Notes: a model not told the origin generated them from the letters alone. Shown: positions 26,874 through 39,674, numbered from the stretch's first letter. The stretch: DNA of 64,000 bases from Mesorhizobium loti (GCA_014189435.1 CP050293.1:1059001-1123000), one strand, 5' to 3'. Numbers and translations are program-made.

Positions 26874-29198
26874 CTATGGCGCGTCCTTGACCGGCTCGTT
26901 GCGGCGTAGGCGCAGTTCGTAGTTCAGCCGGTAACGGCCGCCGTCGAAGTGCCACAACATCGGCCTGATGTAGCCATCGATGAAGGTGGCGCCGGACGCC
27001 AGATCTGGAAACGTGCCGACAAGGCTCGGGTCGTTCGGGCTGCTGCCGTCTTTTTCGACGATCTTCAGGCTGGCCTGGTTGGCAAAGGTCACGCTGGATG
27101 GAAAGCCGAAATCGCCCGGCCAGTTCTTTTGCGCGGCGGAATCGTCGCAGTCATATTCGAACTCGCCGCCAAGCGGATAGCGTGTAACCGCGCCATCCAG
27201 TTTGAGCTCGGTGTAGATATCGTCTGAGCCGAGTTCGGGATTGGTTTCGTCCTCGCAGACCAGCGCCTTGAGTTCCAGGTTGCGCACCGTGGTTTCCATG
27301 GCGGCGGAAACCGTAACGTTGAAGGGAGTCTGCTCGGTCTGGCGGATGATGAGATAGCCAGTCGTGCCGGCCCCCATCGGGCCGGCGATGGTGTAAGTGG
27401 TGCCGTTCTTGGCGATCGGTGGCGGCGGGCCATGCGGATCGTCGAAGCCATCCAGTTCCACCTGATAGATGTCGCGATCGGGCACTCCACGGGCGGTGAG
27501 CGTTACCGTCTGGTCGGCGCCGCTGTCGGTCTGGCCGACGACATCGAAGGCATACCAGGCTTCCTTCTGGTTGCCGAACAGGCTGCCGGCCGCGTTGAAA
27601 GTGGCGCGCTGCGGTGCTTCGCCCGGCTGCAGGAGGCAGGCCTCCTCTTTGGTTGCACAGTTGTGGCGGTGCACCAGCAGCGAATAGGTGCCGGTGAAAA
27701 ACCGGTCCTTGTTGCTGATGCGGATGTAGAATTCGCGCGGCAGGGCGAAGGTCTGCATGAACATGCGGTCCTCGCCGACGGTGATCACCTTGGGGTCGCG
27801 GTAATAGCGCGAGATCGGCGTCGTCATATTGCCCGGCAGGTAGATGTCCATGTCGAGGTTCTGCAAATTGAGGCCGATCGAATAGGTGCCGGCGTCGGGC
27901 CTGACGACATGGAACCACTGCATGGCACCCTGATAGCGGATTTGTGTCTTGTCGACGCCGTCGATGATGTTGATCAACTGCTCCTCGAGCGGCGGGTCGC
28001 CCTGCGGCACCTGCGCCTTCTCCAGCGTCACATTGAAGGCGATCTGCGGGTGGCAGAAGAAGAAGCCGAGATTGAGATCGGCGGTGACCATGTTGTGATC
28101 GCTTTCCAGGTCTTGGAAATCGGTCGGGACGGTCATGTGCTGGACGCAGATCGGCCCTTCGGCGCCGCCGCTTTGATAGCGTTTGGGCGATGCCAGTATG
28201 TAGTCGTAGCGCTCGGCGTCGATGTAGTTGGAAATGCCGCGATCGGCTGGCGAATTGGTACGCGCCCAGGCGTCATAGAAATTGTCGGTGAAGTAGCTGC
28301 CCGCTGTCGCGAAGCGGCGCGCCCATTCACCCGCCGGCGGGTGGAACAACGGGATATTGAGATCGCCCATCATCAACACGCGCTCTTGCCGGCGCTCGTC
28401 CGGCGACAGCCCGGACAGCGTCGTCTTGATCATGTCCTCGATCTGCTGGAACTGGCCGTTGCGCGCCACGGCGTTGAGTTGCGGCGGCGTCTTGTCGAAA
28501 TAGTCGGCCTGCATATGGGTGAAAACGATGGTGTAGTGATGGCCCGACGGGTGACCAAGTCGCACGATGGCCGCGCCCTTGCCCGACAGGCAGTCGAGCC
28601 CGCCACAGCTCTTGAAAAGGGTGAAGCCGACATTCCTGGTGTCGCCTTCGAGGGACTCGCCGTCACGGGAACCCCATTTGTAGGTCTCGTCAGGCAACTG
28701 GGTGAAGCTGAATTGGTCGGTGGCAAACAGCATCAGGCCGCTGTCCTCGCCATTGATCTTGTTTATCGGCAGTTGGTAGACGCCGGTCGCCACGCCCACA
28801 CCCAGGCTGGCCAGCGCCGATGACAGTGAGCCGCCGCTGAATTTGATCAGATCGGCGTCGATCTTGCGCACGAAACGCGGATACTGGCCGCGCAACCGCG
28901 CGACCAGCACCTCCTTGGCGTCCTCGTCCCAGGCCTCGTTGATGGCGATGATGTCGAATCGGGTGGGATCGGCGAGGATCGCGTCAGCCAACCTGCCGGC
29001 CTGCGCTTTCGTCTGGCCGCGGATCTGCCGTAGGCAATCGACGAATTGCGGGTTGCCGCATTTGAAGATCGGCGACAGCAGATAGGCGTTGAAGGTGGCG
29101 ACCCGTACCGTCTCGCGCTCCTGTGCCGCAAGCGGCGGGGAACCAGCGAGCGCCAGGCACAACCCGGCCAGCAAGCTCAATGCAACACGCCCGATCAT
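26874..29198 (-). CDS. Large secreted EEP-fold phosphodiesterase (sphingomyelinase/DNase I-like)
   Basis: Predicted exported protein of 774 residues. A signal peptide (MIGRVALSLLAGLCLALAG...) is followed by an endonuclease/exonuclease/phosphatase domain at about 30-385. Its active-site set is N87-E88 (INEAWDED), a His in FTHMQAD at about 228, D279/N281 (GDLNIP) and D367-H368 (ESDHNMV). The second half is beta-rich, with repeated strand motifs (YSIGLNLQNLDMDIYLPGN, YTIAGPMGAGTTGYLIIR), and may bind membrane, carbohydrate or metal. The start at 29198 is preferred for its GGAG upstream; 29225 (GTG) adds nine residues. The substrate could be phospholipid, sphingolipid or nucleic acid. Confidence 0.85.
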   Translation of the reverse strand: MIGRVALSLLAGLCLALAGSPPLAAQERETVRVATFNAYLLSPIFKCGNPQFVDCLRQIRGQTKAQAGRLADAILADPTRFDIIAINEAWDEDAKEVLVARLRGQYPRFVRKIDADLIKFSGGSLSSALASLGVGVATGVYQLPINKINGEDSGLMLFATDQFSFTQLPDETYKWGSRDGESLEGDTRNVGFTLFKSCGGLDCLSGKGAAIVRLGHPSGHHYTIVFTHMQADYFDKTPPQLNAVARNGQFQQIEDMIKTTLSGLSPDERRQERVLMMGDLNIPLFHPPAGEWARRFATAGSYFTDNFYDAWARTNSPADRGISNYIDAERYDYILASPKRYQSGGAEGPICVQHMTVPTDFQDLESDHNMVTADLNLGFFFCHPQIAFNVTLEKAQVPQGDPPLEEQLINIIDGVDKTQIRYQGAMQWFHVVRPDAGTYSIGLNLQNLDMDIYLPGNMTTPISRYYRDPKVITVGEDRMFMQTFALPREFYIRISNKDRFFTGTYSLLVHRHNCATKEEACLLQPGEAPQRATFNAAGSLFGNQKEAWYAFDVVGQTDSGADQTVTLTARGVPDRDIYQVELDGFDDPHGPPPPIAKNGTTYTIAGPMGAGTTGYLIIRQTEQTPFNVTVSAAMETTVRNLELKALVCEDETNPELGSDDIYTELKLDGAVTRYPLGGEFEYDCDDSAAQKNWPGDFGFPSSVTFANQASLKIVEKDGSSPNDPSLVGTFPDLASGATFIDGYIRPMLWHFDGGRYRLNYELRLRRNEPVKDAP

Positions 29199-29289
29199 CC
29201 GCCCGCTCCGCGCTTCACCAGTCACATGCCCTGACGGAAGCCTAGCATGAAGTGGTGCGGGAGAATACCGCGGAGGCCGTGGAAGTCGC

Positions 29290-29386
29290 TCTGAAGCACG
29301 TCGCGTCGAAACGCAATCATGCGAAGTGCTTCAGGTCTTTATTTTCATGAACGTCGTTATGCCGAACCGACAACACTTCTGGGCAA
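29290..29386 (-). repeat. Intergenic repeat, copy 2 (TGTCGCCCAAAAGTG family)
   Basis: Read on the minus strand this begins TTGCCCAGAAGTG directly after the nitrilase-like stop codon, then continues TAAAGACCTGAAGC and ends GACGCGACGTGCTTCAG. It parallels the copy at 6079-6178. In both places the repeat sits at the 3' end of a gene in the same relative orientation. Confidence 0.6.
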
Positions 29387-30385
29387 TTAGAATATACCGC
29401 GATCGTTGCTGCGCTGGTCGTCTTCCACCAGATGCGGCTGGTAGATTCCCGTCCGCGCGGTTCGCCGCCATGGCCGGGCCGGGTCAGCCGGGTTGTTGTC
29501 GATATCGGCGACGGCAATCGCGGCGGTTCCATCGGCTGGACATTGCGCGGCCCATTGACCGCCGGGGGCAACGATCCCCGAAGGCGCGGTCAGGCTGTGT
29601 TGCGCGGGGACGGAGAAACTCGCCCAGTAGTGGTTGCTTGCCGCGTGTCCCTGCATTTCGACGGCGAAAGCCGGGCCGCCGGTGGGAGTGACTGTCGAGA
29701 ACAGGACACAGTCGACATCGAGTTTCTCATAGTCGATGAAAATCTCGGGAAAATGCGCTTCCATGCCGAGCGTGCAGCCGAAGCGGAGCCCGTCGACCTC
29801 GAACGTCATGGGGATCGAACCCGGCGTGTACATGAAGGAGATCTTGGTGTTCGACAGCATGCGCTCGTCATAGCGCGTCACCAGCTCGCCGCGATCGGAG
29901 ACGACATAGAGGCTGTTGTGCGGCCGGCGAGGCCCGCTGAGCCGATGCACCGAACCGAAGACCGTCCACAGTCCAAGCTCGCGCGCAAGTGCTGACGTCG
30001 CCTCCAGTTCCTCGCGCAGGACCGTCCATTCGAACCGGCTCCAATCGGCCGGCCCGATATGTTCGCGACCGCTGGCCGACATGATGCGCTTGTTGGGAGA
30101 GCAGGTCGCGCCTTCGGGAAAGTGCAGCAGTCTCGCGCCCGCCTGCCGGGCCTCCCGCATCAGGCGACGCATCTCCAGCCCGCTGTCGCGCAGTTTGCCG
30201 ATGTCGCGCGGGTCGTCATGGACGGTGCTTTGCGCCACGGCCAATCGCACCGATCTCACTTCGGGCGCCGGATCGTCCGGCGCGCCGCGGTGAAAATGCC
30301 TGAGAGCAGCCGTGTAGGACTCGCCTGTCCTGGCAGCGCGAGCCCGCACACGACGTTTGAAATTTGCGTTTTGGGTCATTGTCAT
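29387..30385 (-). CDS. Carbon-nitrogen hydrolase (nitrilase superfamily), divergent active site
   Basis: A 332-residue protein with the nitrilase fold at about 45-310. The catalytic Glu is E91 (LHFPEGAT) and the cysteine is C204 (FGCTLGMEAHFPE). The canonical lysine of the Y-x-K-x-H-L motif is replaced: the site reads Y172-D-E-R-M-L, with K181 seven residues on. The enzyme may use another residue or have lost normal amidase activity. A 40-residue N-terminal extension contains ARTGESYTAALRHF, a helical module also seen on unrelated bacterial proteins. No operon partner is evident. The stop abuts an intergenic repeat. The substrate is unknown. Confidence 0.85.
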   Translation of the reverse strand: MTMTQNANFKRRVRARAARTGESYTAALRHFHRGAPDDPAPEVRSVRLAVAQSTVHDDPRDIGKLRDSGLEMRRLMREARQAGARLLHFPEGATCSPNKRIMSASGREHIGPADWSRFEWTVLREELEATSALARELGLWTVFGSVHRLSGPRRPHNSLYVVSDRGELVTRYDERMLSNTKISFMYTPGSIPMTFEVDGLRFGCTLGMEAHFPEIFIDYEKLDVDCVLFSTVTPTGGPAFAVEMQGHAASNHYWASFSVPAQHSLTAPSGIVAPGGQWAAQCPADGTAAIAVADIDNNPADPARPWRRTARTGIYQPHLVEDDQRSNDRGIF

Positions 30386-30600
30386 GGCCTTTCACGTCCC
30401 GGATGGCGTTCCCCAGCAACCACATCCGAAACGGTCGGACCAAGACAGCGGCCTGAGACTGGAAAGCCCCTTTGCCTCCGTTGAAAGACCGTGCTGGGGA
30501 CGGTCCCTGGAGGTTCGGCGCAGGCCACGCCGTGGAGAATGATGCCGATGCGGTGCTGCTTCGTCAACCAGGCAAGCAATAGATCCTGGCCCGTCGAAGC

Positions 30601-31500
30601 TCACATCTTGTCCCGGTAGCGCAAGGCGTCGACCAGCAGCGAGAAGGCTGGCGTCGCCTGCCGGCGGCTGGGGTAATAGAGGTGGTAGCCGGGGAAGGGC
30701 GCGCACCAGTCGGCGAGCACCCGCACCAGTTCGCCAGAGGCAAGCCGCGTGCGCGCTTGGTCCTCGGGCAGATAGGCGAGCCCCAATCCGGCGAGCACCG
30801 CATTCATGCGCAATGCGGCTGTGTTGAACACCAGCTGGCCTTCGACCCGCACCTTCAGCTCGCGCCCAGCCTTCTCGAACTCCCAGGCATAGAGCCCGCC
30901 ATAGGTCGGCAGCCGCAGATTGATGCAATTGTGGGCGGTCAGGTCCTGCGGCACGCGCGGCTTCGGCCGCGTGGCGAAATAGGCCGGCGAGCCGACCACC
31001 GCCATGCGCATGTCGGGGCCGATGCGCACCGCGATCATGTCGCGCGCCACCTGTTCGCCCAGCCGCACGCCGGCGTCATAGCGCTCGGCAACGATGTCGG
31101 TCAGGCCGTAATCGACGATGATCTCTATCCTGATGTCGGGATAGTCCGGCAACAGCCTTGATATCGCCGGCCACAGGATCGCATCGGCGGCATGCTCTCC
31201 GGCGGTGATGCGGATGGTGCCGGCGGGTTTTTCGCGCAAGGCGCTGAGCGCGGCGAGTTCGGTCTCGATCTCGTCGAGCCTCGGCCCGATGGTGCGGGCC
31301 AGGCGGTCGCCGGCCTCCGTCGGCGAGACGCTGCGCGTGGTGCGGGTCAGAAGCCTCACGCCCAGCCGCTCCTCCAGCGTCCGCACCGTATGGCTGAGCG
31401 CCGATTGGGAAACGCCGAGCTTTGCCGCCGCCCTGGTGAAGCTCTCTTCGCGCGCGACGGCCAGGAAGGCGGTCAGCTCGTTCAGATTGTCTCGCGGCAT
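30601..31500 (-). CDS. LysR family transcriptional regulator
   Basis: Regulator of 299 residues with the N-terminal winged helix ([20 protein letters not shown] then [16 protein letters not shown]) and a C-terminal two-lobed effector domain ending in [16 protein letters not shown]. It is divergent from the cupin - MFS - aldo/keto reductase operon across a 155-bp gap, which suggests it controls that operon. This subfamily often sits next to aldo/keto reductase genes. The 30386-30600 gap downstream shows no gene. Confidence 0.93.
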   Translation of the reverse strand: MPRDNLNELTAFLAVAREESFTRAAAKLGVSQSALSHTVRTLEERLGVRLLTRTTRSVSPTEAGDRLARTIGPRLDEIETELAALSALREKPAGTIRITAGEHAADAILWPAISRLLPDYPDIRIEIIVDYGLTDIVAERYDAGVRLGEQVARDMIAVRIGPDMRMAVVGSPAYFATRPKPRVPQDLTAHNCINLRLPTYGGLYAWEFEKAGRELKVRVEGQLVFNTAALRMNAVLAGLGLAYLPEDQARTRLASGELVRVLADWCAPFPGYHLYYPSRRQATPAFSLLVDALRYRDKM

Positions 31501-31655
31501 TCATGAGCCCTTCTCATAAGTACATGCCGGTTATAGCAGCTAATCATGGGCAATCGCAGGCCCTAAATTGGCATCATCACAACTCGGCGGCCCGAAAGCC
31601 GGCGGCCTTGAAGCCAATGGCCGGGTCTGGCCCGGCGTGGAAAAGGAACAAAACC

Positions 31656-32051
31656 ATGGATATCAAGCGAAGCGGCTCTCAAGCCTCCGGCAAGGGCTCG
31701 GGCGATTGGTTCACCGGCACGGTGCGCATCGACCCGCTGTTCCAAGCCATCGCACCGACCCGTGCGGCGGGCAACGCCGTCACCTTCGAGCCCGGTGCGC
31801 GCACCGCCTGGCACACCCATCCGCTCGGCCAGCTGCTGATCGTCACCGCCGGCTGCGGCCGCGTGCAGCGCGAGGGCGGCCCGGTCGAGGAGATCCGGCC
31901 CGGCGACGTGGTCCGCTTCGAGCAGGGCGAGAAGCACTGGCATGGCGCGGGACCCACCACCGCCATGACCCACATCGCCATCCAGGAAGCGCTCGACGGC
32001 AAGGCGGTCGACTGGATGGAGCATGTCAGCGAAGCGCAGTACCAGGCCTGA
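31656..32051 (+). CDS. Cupin domain protein
   Basis: A 131-residue single-domain cupin. Motif 1 is visible as [22 protein letters not shown] and motif 2 as [18 protein letters not shown], giving the metal-binding His set (two His in WHTHP, one in KHWHG). The start at 31656 has AAGGAA upstream. It is the first gene of the operon with the MFS pump 17 nt downstream. Cupins of this type are often linked to carboxymuconolactone decarboxylase or quinone metabolism; the exact activity is not determined. Confidence 0.88.
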   Translation: MDIKRSGSQASGKGSGDWFTGTVRIDPLFQAIAPTRAAGNAVTFEPGARTAWHTHPLGQLLIVTAGCGRVQREGGPVEEIRPGDVVRFEQGEKHWHGAGPTTAMTHIAIQEALDGKAVDWMEHVSEAQYQA

Positions 32052-32068
32052 ACGCCGGAGCCAGCAGA

Positions 32069-35532
<3,464 letters not shown>

Positions 35533-35554
35533 GCCCGGCGCCAAGGAGAGCGAG

Positions 35555-36163
35555 ATGAGCCAGTCGGGCCTGTTCTCAAGACGAGGTGCGCTTATGACCG
35601 CGCTTGCATTGCCACTGGGTGCTGGATTGGGTGCCGGATCGAGCCTGCCCGCCGCCGCGTCGAACGCGCGGCAAGCGGGCAGCGCCAAGGTTCTGGTGGC
35701 GTACTACACCCGAACCGGCAACACGCGCGTCATCGCGCGCCAGATCAGCCGGGCTCTCGGAGCGGACATTTTCGAGATCCGGACCGTCGATCCCTATCCG
35801 GAAGACTACAAGCAGCAGGTCGCGGTGGCAGAGCAGCAGCGGGAGTCTGGGTTCGAGCCGCCGCTCGCTGCCACGGTGCCCGACATCGGATCCTACCAGA
35901 CAGTGTTCCTCGGATTTCCGATCTGGGGCATGACCGCGCCTTCGGTGATCCGCTCCTTCCTTGCGACACACGATCTGTCCGGCAAGACATTGGTGCCGTT
36001 CATCACCCATGGCGGCTACGGAATCGGGCAGAGCCTGAAGGTCCTCGCCGACCATGCGCCGGCGGCGAGGCTCATCGAAGGTTTTTCCAAGCAGTGCGAC
36101 CAGGAGCGCGAGACGCTGGAACAGGTCACACGCTGGCTCGGCAGGGTCGAAGTGCCCGGCTGA
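35555..36163 (+). CDS. Tat-exported flavodoxin-like protein
   Basis: A 202-residue protein with a twin-arginine signal (FSRRGALMTALALPLG, cleavage near PAAA-SN) followed by a flavodoxin fold. The FMN phosphate loop is YYTRTGNTRVIA, with later loops GFPIWGMTAP and ITHGGYGIG. Tat export implies it folds with FMN before reaching the periplasm. AAGGAGA lies 8 nt upstream of ATG 35555. It closes the LysR-side operon and may act as a quinone or electron-transfer partner; the role is inferred. Confidence 0.87.
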   Translation: MSQSGLFSRRGALMTALALPLGAGLGAGSSLPAAASNARQAGSAKVLVAYYTRTGNTRVIARQISRALGADIFEIRTVDPYPEDYKQQVAVAEQQRESGFEPPLAATVPDIGSYQTVFLGFPIWGMTAPSVIRSFLATHDLSGKTLVPFITHGGYGIGQSLKVLADHAPAARLIEGFSKQCDQERETLEQVTRWLGRVEVPG

Positions 36164-36168
36164 GCCAC

Positions 36169-36240
36169 CACATTAAGGGCGTGCTCTATGGCATCGCAGC
36201 CGCGCTGCCGCACATGAAGACCCAGAGAGCGGCCACATGT
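36169..36240 (+). pseudogene. Remnant of a short-chain dehydrogenase gene
   Basis: One frame reads HIKGVLYGIAAALPHMKTQR, the central SDR helix also found in the two intact SDRs here (NLRGVLNGIAAVLPIM and NIKGPLYGIAAALPVF). There is no start, no cofactor motif and no active-site Tyr-Lys. It begins right after the flavodoxin stop, so a deletion joined the operon end to an old SDR gene. The rest of the 36164-36311 gap shows nothing. Confidence 0.7.
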
Positions 36241-36311
36241 AATCCTGTTGCGGCCGACGGCGCAGGAGTATTGAGGGCACAAGGATCGTGCCCGGATCGG
36301 ATGGCAGTATC

Positions 36312-36902
36312 TCAGCTTGGGATTTGGCTTTCTGCGAACTCGCGTCTTGCGGCCGTGAAAACCTCGCGGGCAGCGTCCGCATTCAGGACGGCGATTGCAA
36401 GGCCAATGACAATATCCGGCCAGGCCGAGTTCCACACAAATGCCGTGACCAGGCCGGCGGCAATGATTGCCACATTGGCCAGGACATCGTTGCGCGCCGA
36501 CAGGAAGGCTGCGTGGGTAAGGCTGCCGCTGTGGTGGCGATAGCGAGCGAGCATGAGCGCGCACGACAGGTTAATGAGGATCGCGCCAGCGGCGGTAAGC
36601 GTTAGCGGAACGGGCGCTGGCGGAATTGGAATGTTGAACTTCTCCCAAGCCGTCCAAAGGGTCGCCAAAGCCGGGATCAGAAGTACCCCGGCCAACGCCA
36701 TTCCGAGCCGCGCTCGATTGCGGACGGTCCAGCCCAACGCGACCATGATCAGCAGATTGACGGATGCATCTTCCAGAAAATCGATGCTGTCCGCGAACAG
36801 CGATACAGATCCGATCCAAACGGCTACGGCAAACTCGATCCCGAAATAGGCCAGGTTCAGGATGGCAACCATCCGCACCGCTTTGTTCAGCGTCCCTGTC
36901 AT
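36312..36902 (-). CDS. Cation diffusion facilitator-like transporter (membrane domain only)
   Basis: Inner-membrane protein of 196 residues with six predicted helices and no cytosolic metal-binding tail, shorter than typical CDF proteins (about 300). The helix-2 metal site appears as SLFADSIDFLEDA (two Asp). The helix-5 site appears as SARNDVLANVA, keeping Asp but lacking the usual His. It could move Zn, Co or Cd, or have altered selectivity. The start at 36902 is chosen; 36953 would add 17 residues without a clear ribosome site. Confidence 0.82.
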   Translation of the reverse strand: MTGTLNKAVRMVAILNLAYFGIEFAVAVWIGSVSLFADSIDFLEDASVNLLIMVALGWTVRNRARLGMALAGVLLIPALATLWTAWEKFNIPIPPAPVPLTLTAAGAILINLSCALMLARYRHHSGSLTHAAFLSARNDVLANVAIIAAGLVTAFVWNSAWPDIVIGLAIAVLNADAAREVFTAARREFAESQIPS

Positions 36903-37135
36903 ATTTTGTCCATCGATCAATTGCCGTTGGCACAAAGCATATAGCGATTCCATGCCCAGCGGGTGCGAGGACCAGAACCGCGTTGCCGATGCGAGACACT
37001 ATCGATCGAGCGGCGCCTTGACGCGCCGCGCTTCGTGCTTCAGCTTGGCGCCATGTTCGTTTTCGCGCCAGACATCGCCAAGCGACGCCGCCCCTGCACA
37101 GTGCGGAGCGGCAGACTGATTGCGCGACGACAAAG

Positions 37136-37201
37136 ACCGGCACGATAGATCCGGTTCGTTCGTTTCCAGCCCCGCCCGCGACATCCGCCGGCGGGGTTTT
37201 T
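37136..37201 (+). terminator. Rho-independent terminator with no gene upstream
   Basis: CCCCGCC (37170-37176) pairs with GGCGGGG (37190-37196), followed by TTTTT (37197-37201). A second hairpin, ACCGG...CCGGT, lies just before it at about 37136-37155. No plus-strand gene precedes it within 36954-37135; the CDF gene there runs the other way. It may end a small RNA or act as a leader attenuator for the GNAT gene starting 19 nt later. Confidence 0.6.
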
Positions 37202-37219
37202 CATGTCTGGAGCACTTTG

Positions 37220-37699
37220 ATGACCAATAATTCTTTCATCCGGTTTCGGCCGGCCGAGCCTGCTGACGCCGCCGCGATCAGGGATATCGTGCGGGCCGCC
37301 TATGCCAAATGGGTGCCGGTAATCGGCCGCGAGCCGATGCCGATGCGCGCCGACTACGACAAGGCCATTGCCGAGCATCCGTTCGATGTCGCCATTGAGG
37401 GCGATCAGATTGTCGGCATGATCGAAACCATCCTGGCCGAGGACCACCTTTGGATTGAGAATGTCTGCGTCGCACCGCAGGCGCAGGGCAGGGGGATCGG
37501 CCGGCTGCTGCTAGAGCTGGCCGAGCGCAAGGCAATCGAAGCGGGCCGTCACGAGCTTCGACTGCTGACCAATGGCGCCTTCGAGGCCAATGTGTCGCTT
37601 TACAAGAAGCATGGCTATGTCATCGATCGGGAAGAGCCGTTCATGGGCGGCATGACGGTCTATATGAGCAAGAGGCTCGCGGGATCACCGGCAATCTGA
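37220..37699 (+). CDS. GNAT family N-acetyltransferase
   Basis: Cytosolic acetyltransferase of 159 residues. The acetyl-CoA pyrophosphate loop QAQGRGIGRLL is at about 93-103, after the strand WIENVCVAP. The C-terminal half has EANVSLYKKHGYVIDREE, a typical GNAT end. ATG 37220 has GGAG upstream. It lies 15 nt before the ACT-domain gene, so the two form an operon. The acceptor is unknown. Confidence 0.9.
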   Translation: MTNNSFIRFRPAEPADAAAIRDIVRAAYAKWVPVIGREPMPMRADYDKAIAEHPFDVAIEGDQIVGMIETILAEDHLWIENVCVAPQAQGRGIGRLLLELAERKAIEAGRHELRLLTNGAFEANVSLYKKHGYVIDREEPFMGGMTVYMSKRLAGSPAI

Positions 37700-37714
37700 G
37701 GCAGGAGTTCGACA

Positions 37715-38098
37715 ATGGCCATCAGCGTCAGGCTTAGGCAACTCTCGGGGCTTTACGCGGTTTCCCGGCTGGAGGCGGGCGAGGCCATTCCCGGTTGGGC
37801 GGACGGGCCAGGCTTCGTCAGCATCACAAGGACCGACGACGAGCTTTCGATCGTTTGCCTGCAGGAACGCGTGCCGCATGCCATCAAGCAGGATATCGAC
37901 TGGGTGGCCTTCAAACTCGAGGGGCCGTTCGCCTTCGATGAAACCGGTATCGTGCTGTCGATCATCAGGCCGTTGTCGGAAAACGGGTTGGGCATCTTCA
38001 TGGTGTCCACTTTCGATGGCGACCATCTGTTGGTGAAAGCGACGGATCAGGCCGCGGCGAGGCGGTTTCTGGTCGAGGCCGGGCATATTTTGCTGTAG
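37715..38098 (+). CDS. ACT domain protein
   Basis: A 127-residue protein of the two-ACT-domain (CASTOR-like) type. The first unit contains GPGFVSITRTDDELSIVCLQE, and the second contains GIVLSIIRPLSENGLGIFMVSTFDGDHLLV, the classic ACT turn. Such proteins bind amino acids and act as sensors or regulators. It follows the GNAT gene by 15 nt, so it might gate the acetyltransferase; this is inference from order only. Confidence 0.85.
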   Translation: MAISVRLRQLSGLYAVSRLEAGEAIPGWADGPGFVSITRTDDELSIVCLQERVPHAIKQDIDWVAFKLEGPFAFDETGIVLSIIRPLSENGLGIFMVSTFDGDHLLVKATDQAAARRFLVEAGHILL

Positions 38099-38240
38099 TC
38101 CAGCCTCGCTCTGGCTCAATGACTCGCGCACTGGCTCAACCACTTCGGGGGTTGCGTTTGACAGCGGCGTTTGTGCATCGTTATCTCCAGCCACATATGA
38201 CGGCCGGCACGGCCATGCGGTGCATCCCAAGGAGAAAACC

Positions 38241-39674
38241 ATGTCACACAATCTGCAGTTCTATATCGATGGCGCGTGGGTCGATCCTGTTGTGCCCAAC
38301 ACATTGGACGTCATCGACCCCTCGAATGAGGATGCCTTCGCGCAGATCTCGCTCGGCTCCAAGGCCGATGTCGACAAGGCGGTGGCCGCCGCCAAGCGCG
38401 CCTTCAACAGCTTTGGTTTCACCGAGGTCGGCGAGCGGCTCGAACTCTTGAACCGCATCATCGCTGTCTACAAGAAGCGCAGCGGCGATCTTGCTGTTGC
38501 CGTGTCGCGCGAGATGGGCGCGCCGCGCCAGATGGCCTTGGACAGCCAGGTCGGCATCGGCCTTGCGCATCTGCAGAAAATGGCCGACGTGCTGAAGAGT
38601 TTCGAATTCCGCCACGTCAAGGGCAACCATCTGGTGGTCAAGGAGCCGATCGGCGTCGTCGGCCTGATCACGCCGTGGAACTGGCCGCTGAACCAGATCA
38701 CCTGCAAGGTCGGTCCCGCACTCGCCGCCGGCTGCACCATGGTGCTCAAGCCGTCGGAGATCGCGCCGCTCAACGCCATCATCTTCGCCGAAATCCTCGA
38801 TGAGGCCGGCGTGCCGAAGGGCGTCTTCAACCTCGTCAACGGCGACGGTCCCGGCGTCGGCCAGGCGCTGTCCAGCCACCCCGACATCGACATGATGTCG
38901 TTCACCGGTTCGACCCGCGCCGGCATCCTGGTGGCCAAGGCCGCCGCCGACACGGTCAAGCGCGTGCATCAGGAGCTTGGCGGCAAGTCGGCCAACATCC
39001 TGTTCGGGGATGTCGACCTCGCAAGCGCCGTCAGCAAGGGCGTCGCCGGCTGCTTCAGCAACAGTGGCCAGTCCTGCAACGCGCCGACGCGCATGTTCGT
39101 GCCGCGCGACCGCCATGACGAGGCGGCCGGCTATGCCAAGGCGGCGGCGGAAAAATTCACCGTCGGCCCCGCCGACGCCGCCGGCACCAAGCTTGGCCCG
39201 GTCGTCAGCCAGGTCCAGTTCGACAAGATCCAGGAGCTGATCCAGGCCGGCATCGACGAGGGTGCGACGCTGGTCGCGGGCGGCCCCGGCCGGCCGGCCG
39301 AACTCAACCGCGGCTATTACGTCAGGCCGACGGTGTTCGCCGACGTCACCCACGACATGCGCATCGCGCGCGAAGAGGTCTTCGGGCCGGTGCTGGCGAT
39401 CATGCCCTATGACAGCGTCGAGGAGGTGATCGAAACCGCCAACGACACGGTCTATGGCCTCGCCTCCTACATCCAGGCCAAGGATATGAAGAAGGCGCGC
39501 GAAGTGGCGGCGCGCATGCGCACCGGCAATGTCTACATCAACTATCCCCAGTGGGACGCCGGCCTGCCGTTCGGCGGCTACAAGCAGTCGGGCAACGGCC
39601 GCGAATATGCCGAATATGGGCTCGAGGATTTCCTCGAGATCAAGGGTATCGCCGGATATGAGGCGGCGGAGTAA
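38241..39674 (+). CDS. Aldehyde dehydrogenase family protein
   Basis: NAD(P)-dependent dehydrogenase of 477 residues oxidising an aldehyde to an acid. The cofactor site is PWNWPLNQ and FTGSTRAG, the general base Glu is in ELGGKSANI, and the nucleophilic Cys is in NSGQSCNAPTR. The end EEVFGPVLAI and PFGGYKQSGNGRE are intact. The start at 38241 has CAAGGAGA upstream. A 142-nt gap separates it from the ACT gene, so it may have its own promoter. The substrate is not defined. Confidence 0.95.
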   Translation: MSHNLQFYIDGAWVDPVVPNTLDVIDPSNEDAFAQISLGSKADVDKAVAAAKRAFNSFGFTEVGERLELLNRIIAVYKKRSGDLAVAVSREMGAPRQMALDSQVGIGLAHLQKMADVLKSFEFRHVKGNHLVVKEPIGVVGLITPWNWPLNQITCKVGPALAAGCTMVLKPSEIAPLNAIIFAEILDEAGVPKGVFNLVNGDGPGVGQALSSHPDIDMMSFTGSTRAGILVAKAAADTVKRVHQELGGKSANILFGDVDLASAVSKGVAGCFSNSGQSCNAPTRMFVPRDRHDEAAGYAKAAAEKFTVGPADAAGTKLGPVVSQVQFDKIQELIQAGIDEGATLVAGGPGRPAELNRGYYVRPTVFADVTHDMRIAREEVFGPVLAIMPYDSVEEVIETANDTVYGLASYIQAKDMKKAREVAARMRTGNVYINYPQWDAGLPFGGYKQSGNGREYAEYGLEDFLEIKGIAGYEAAE

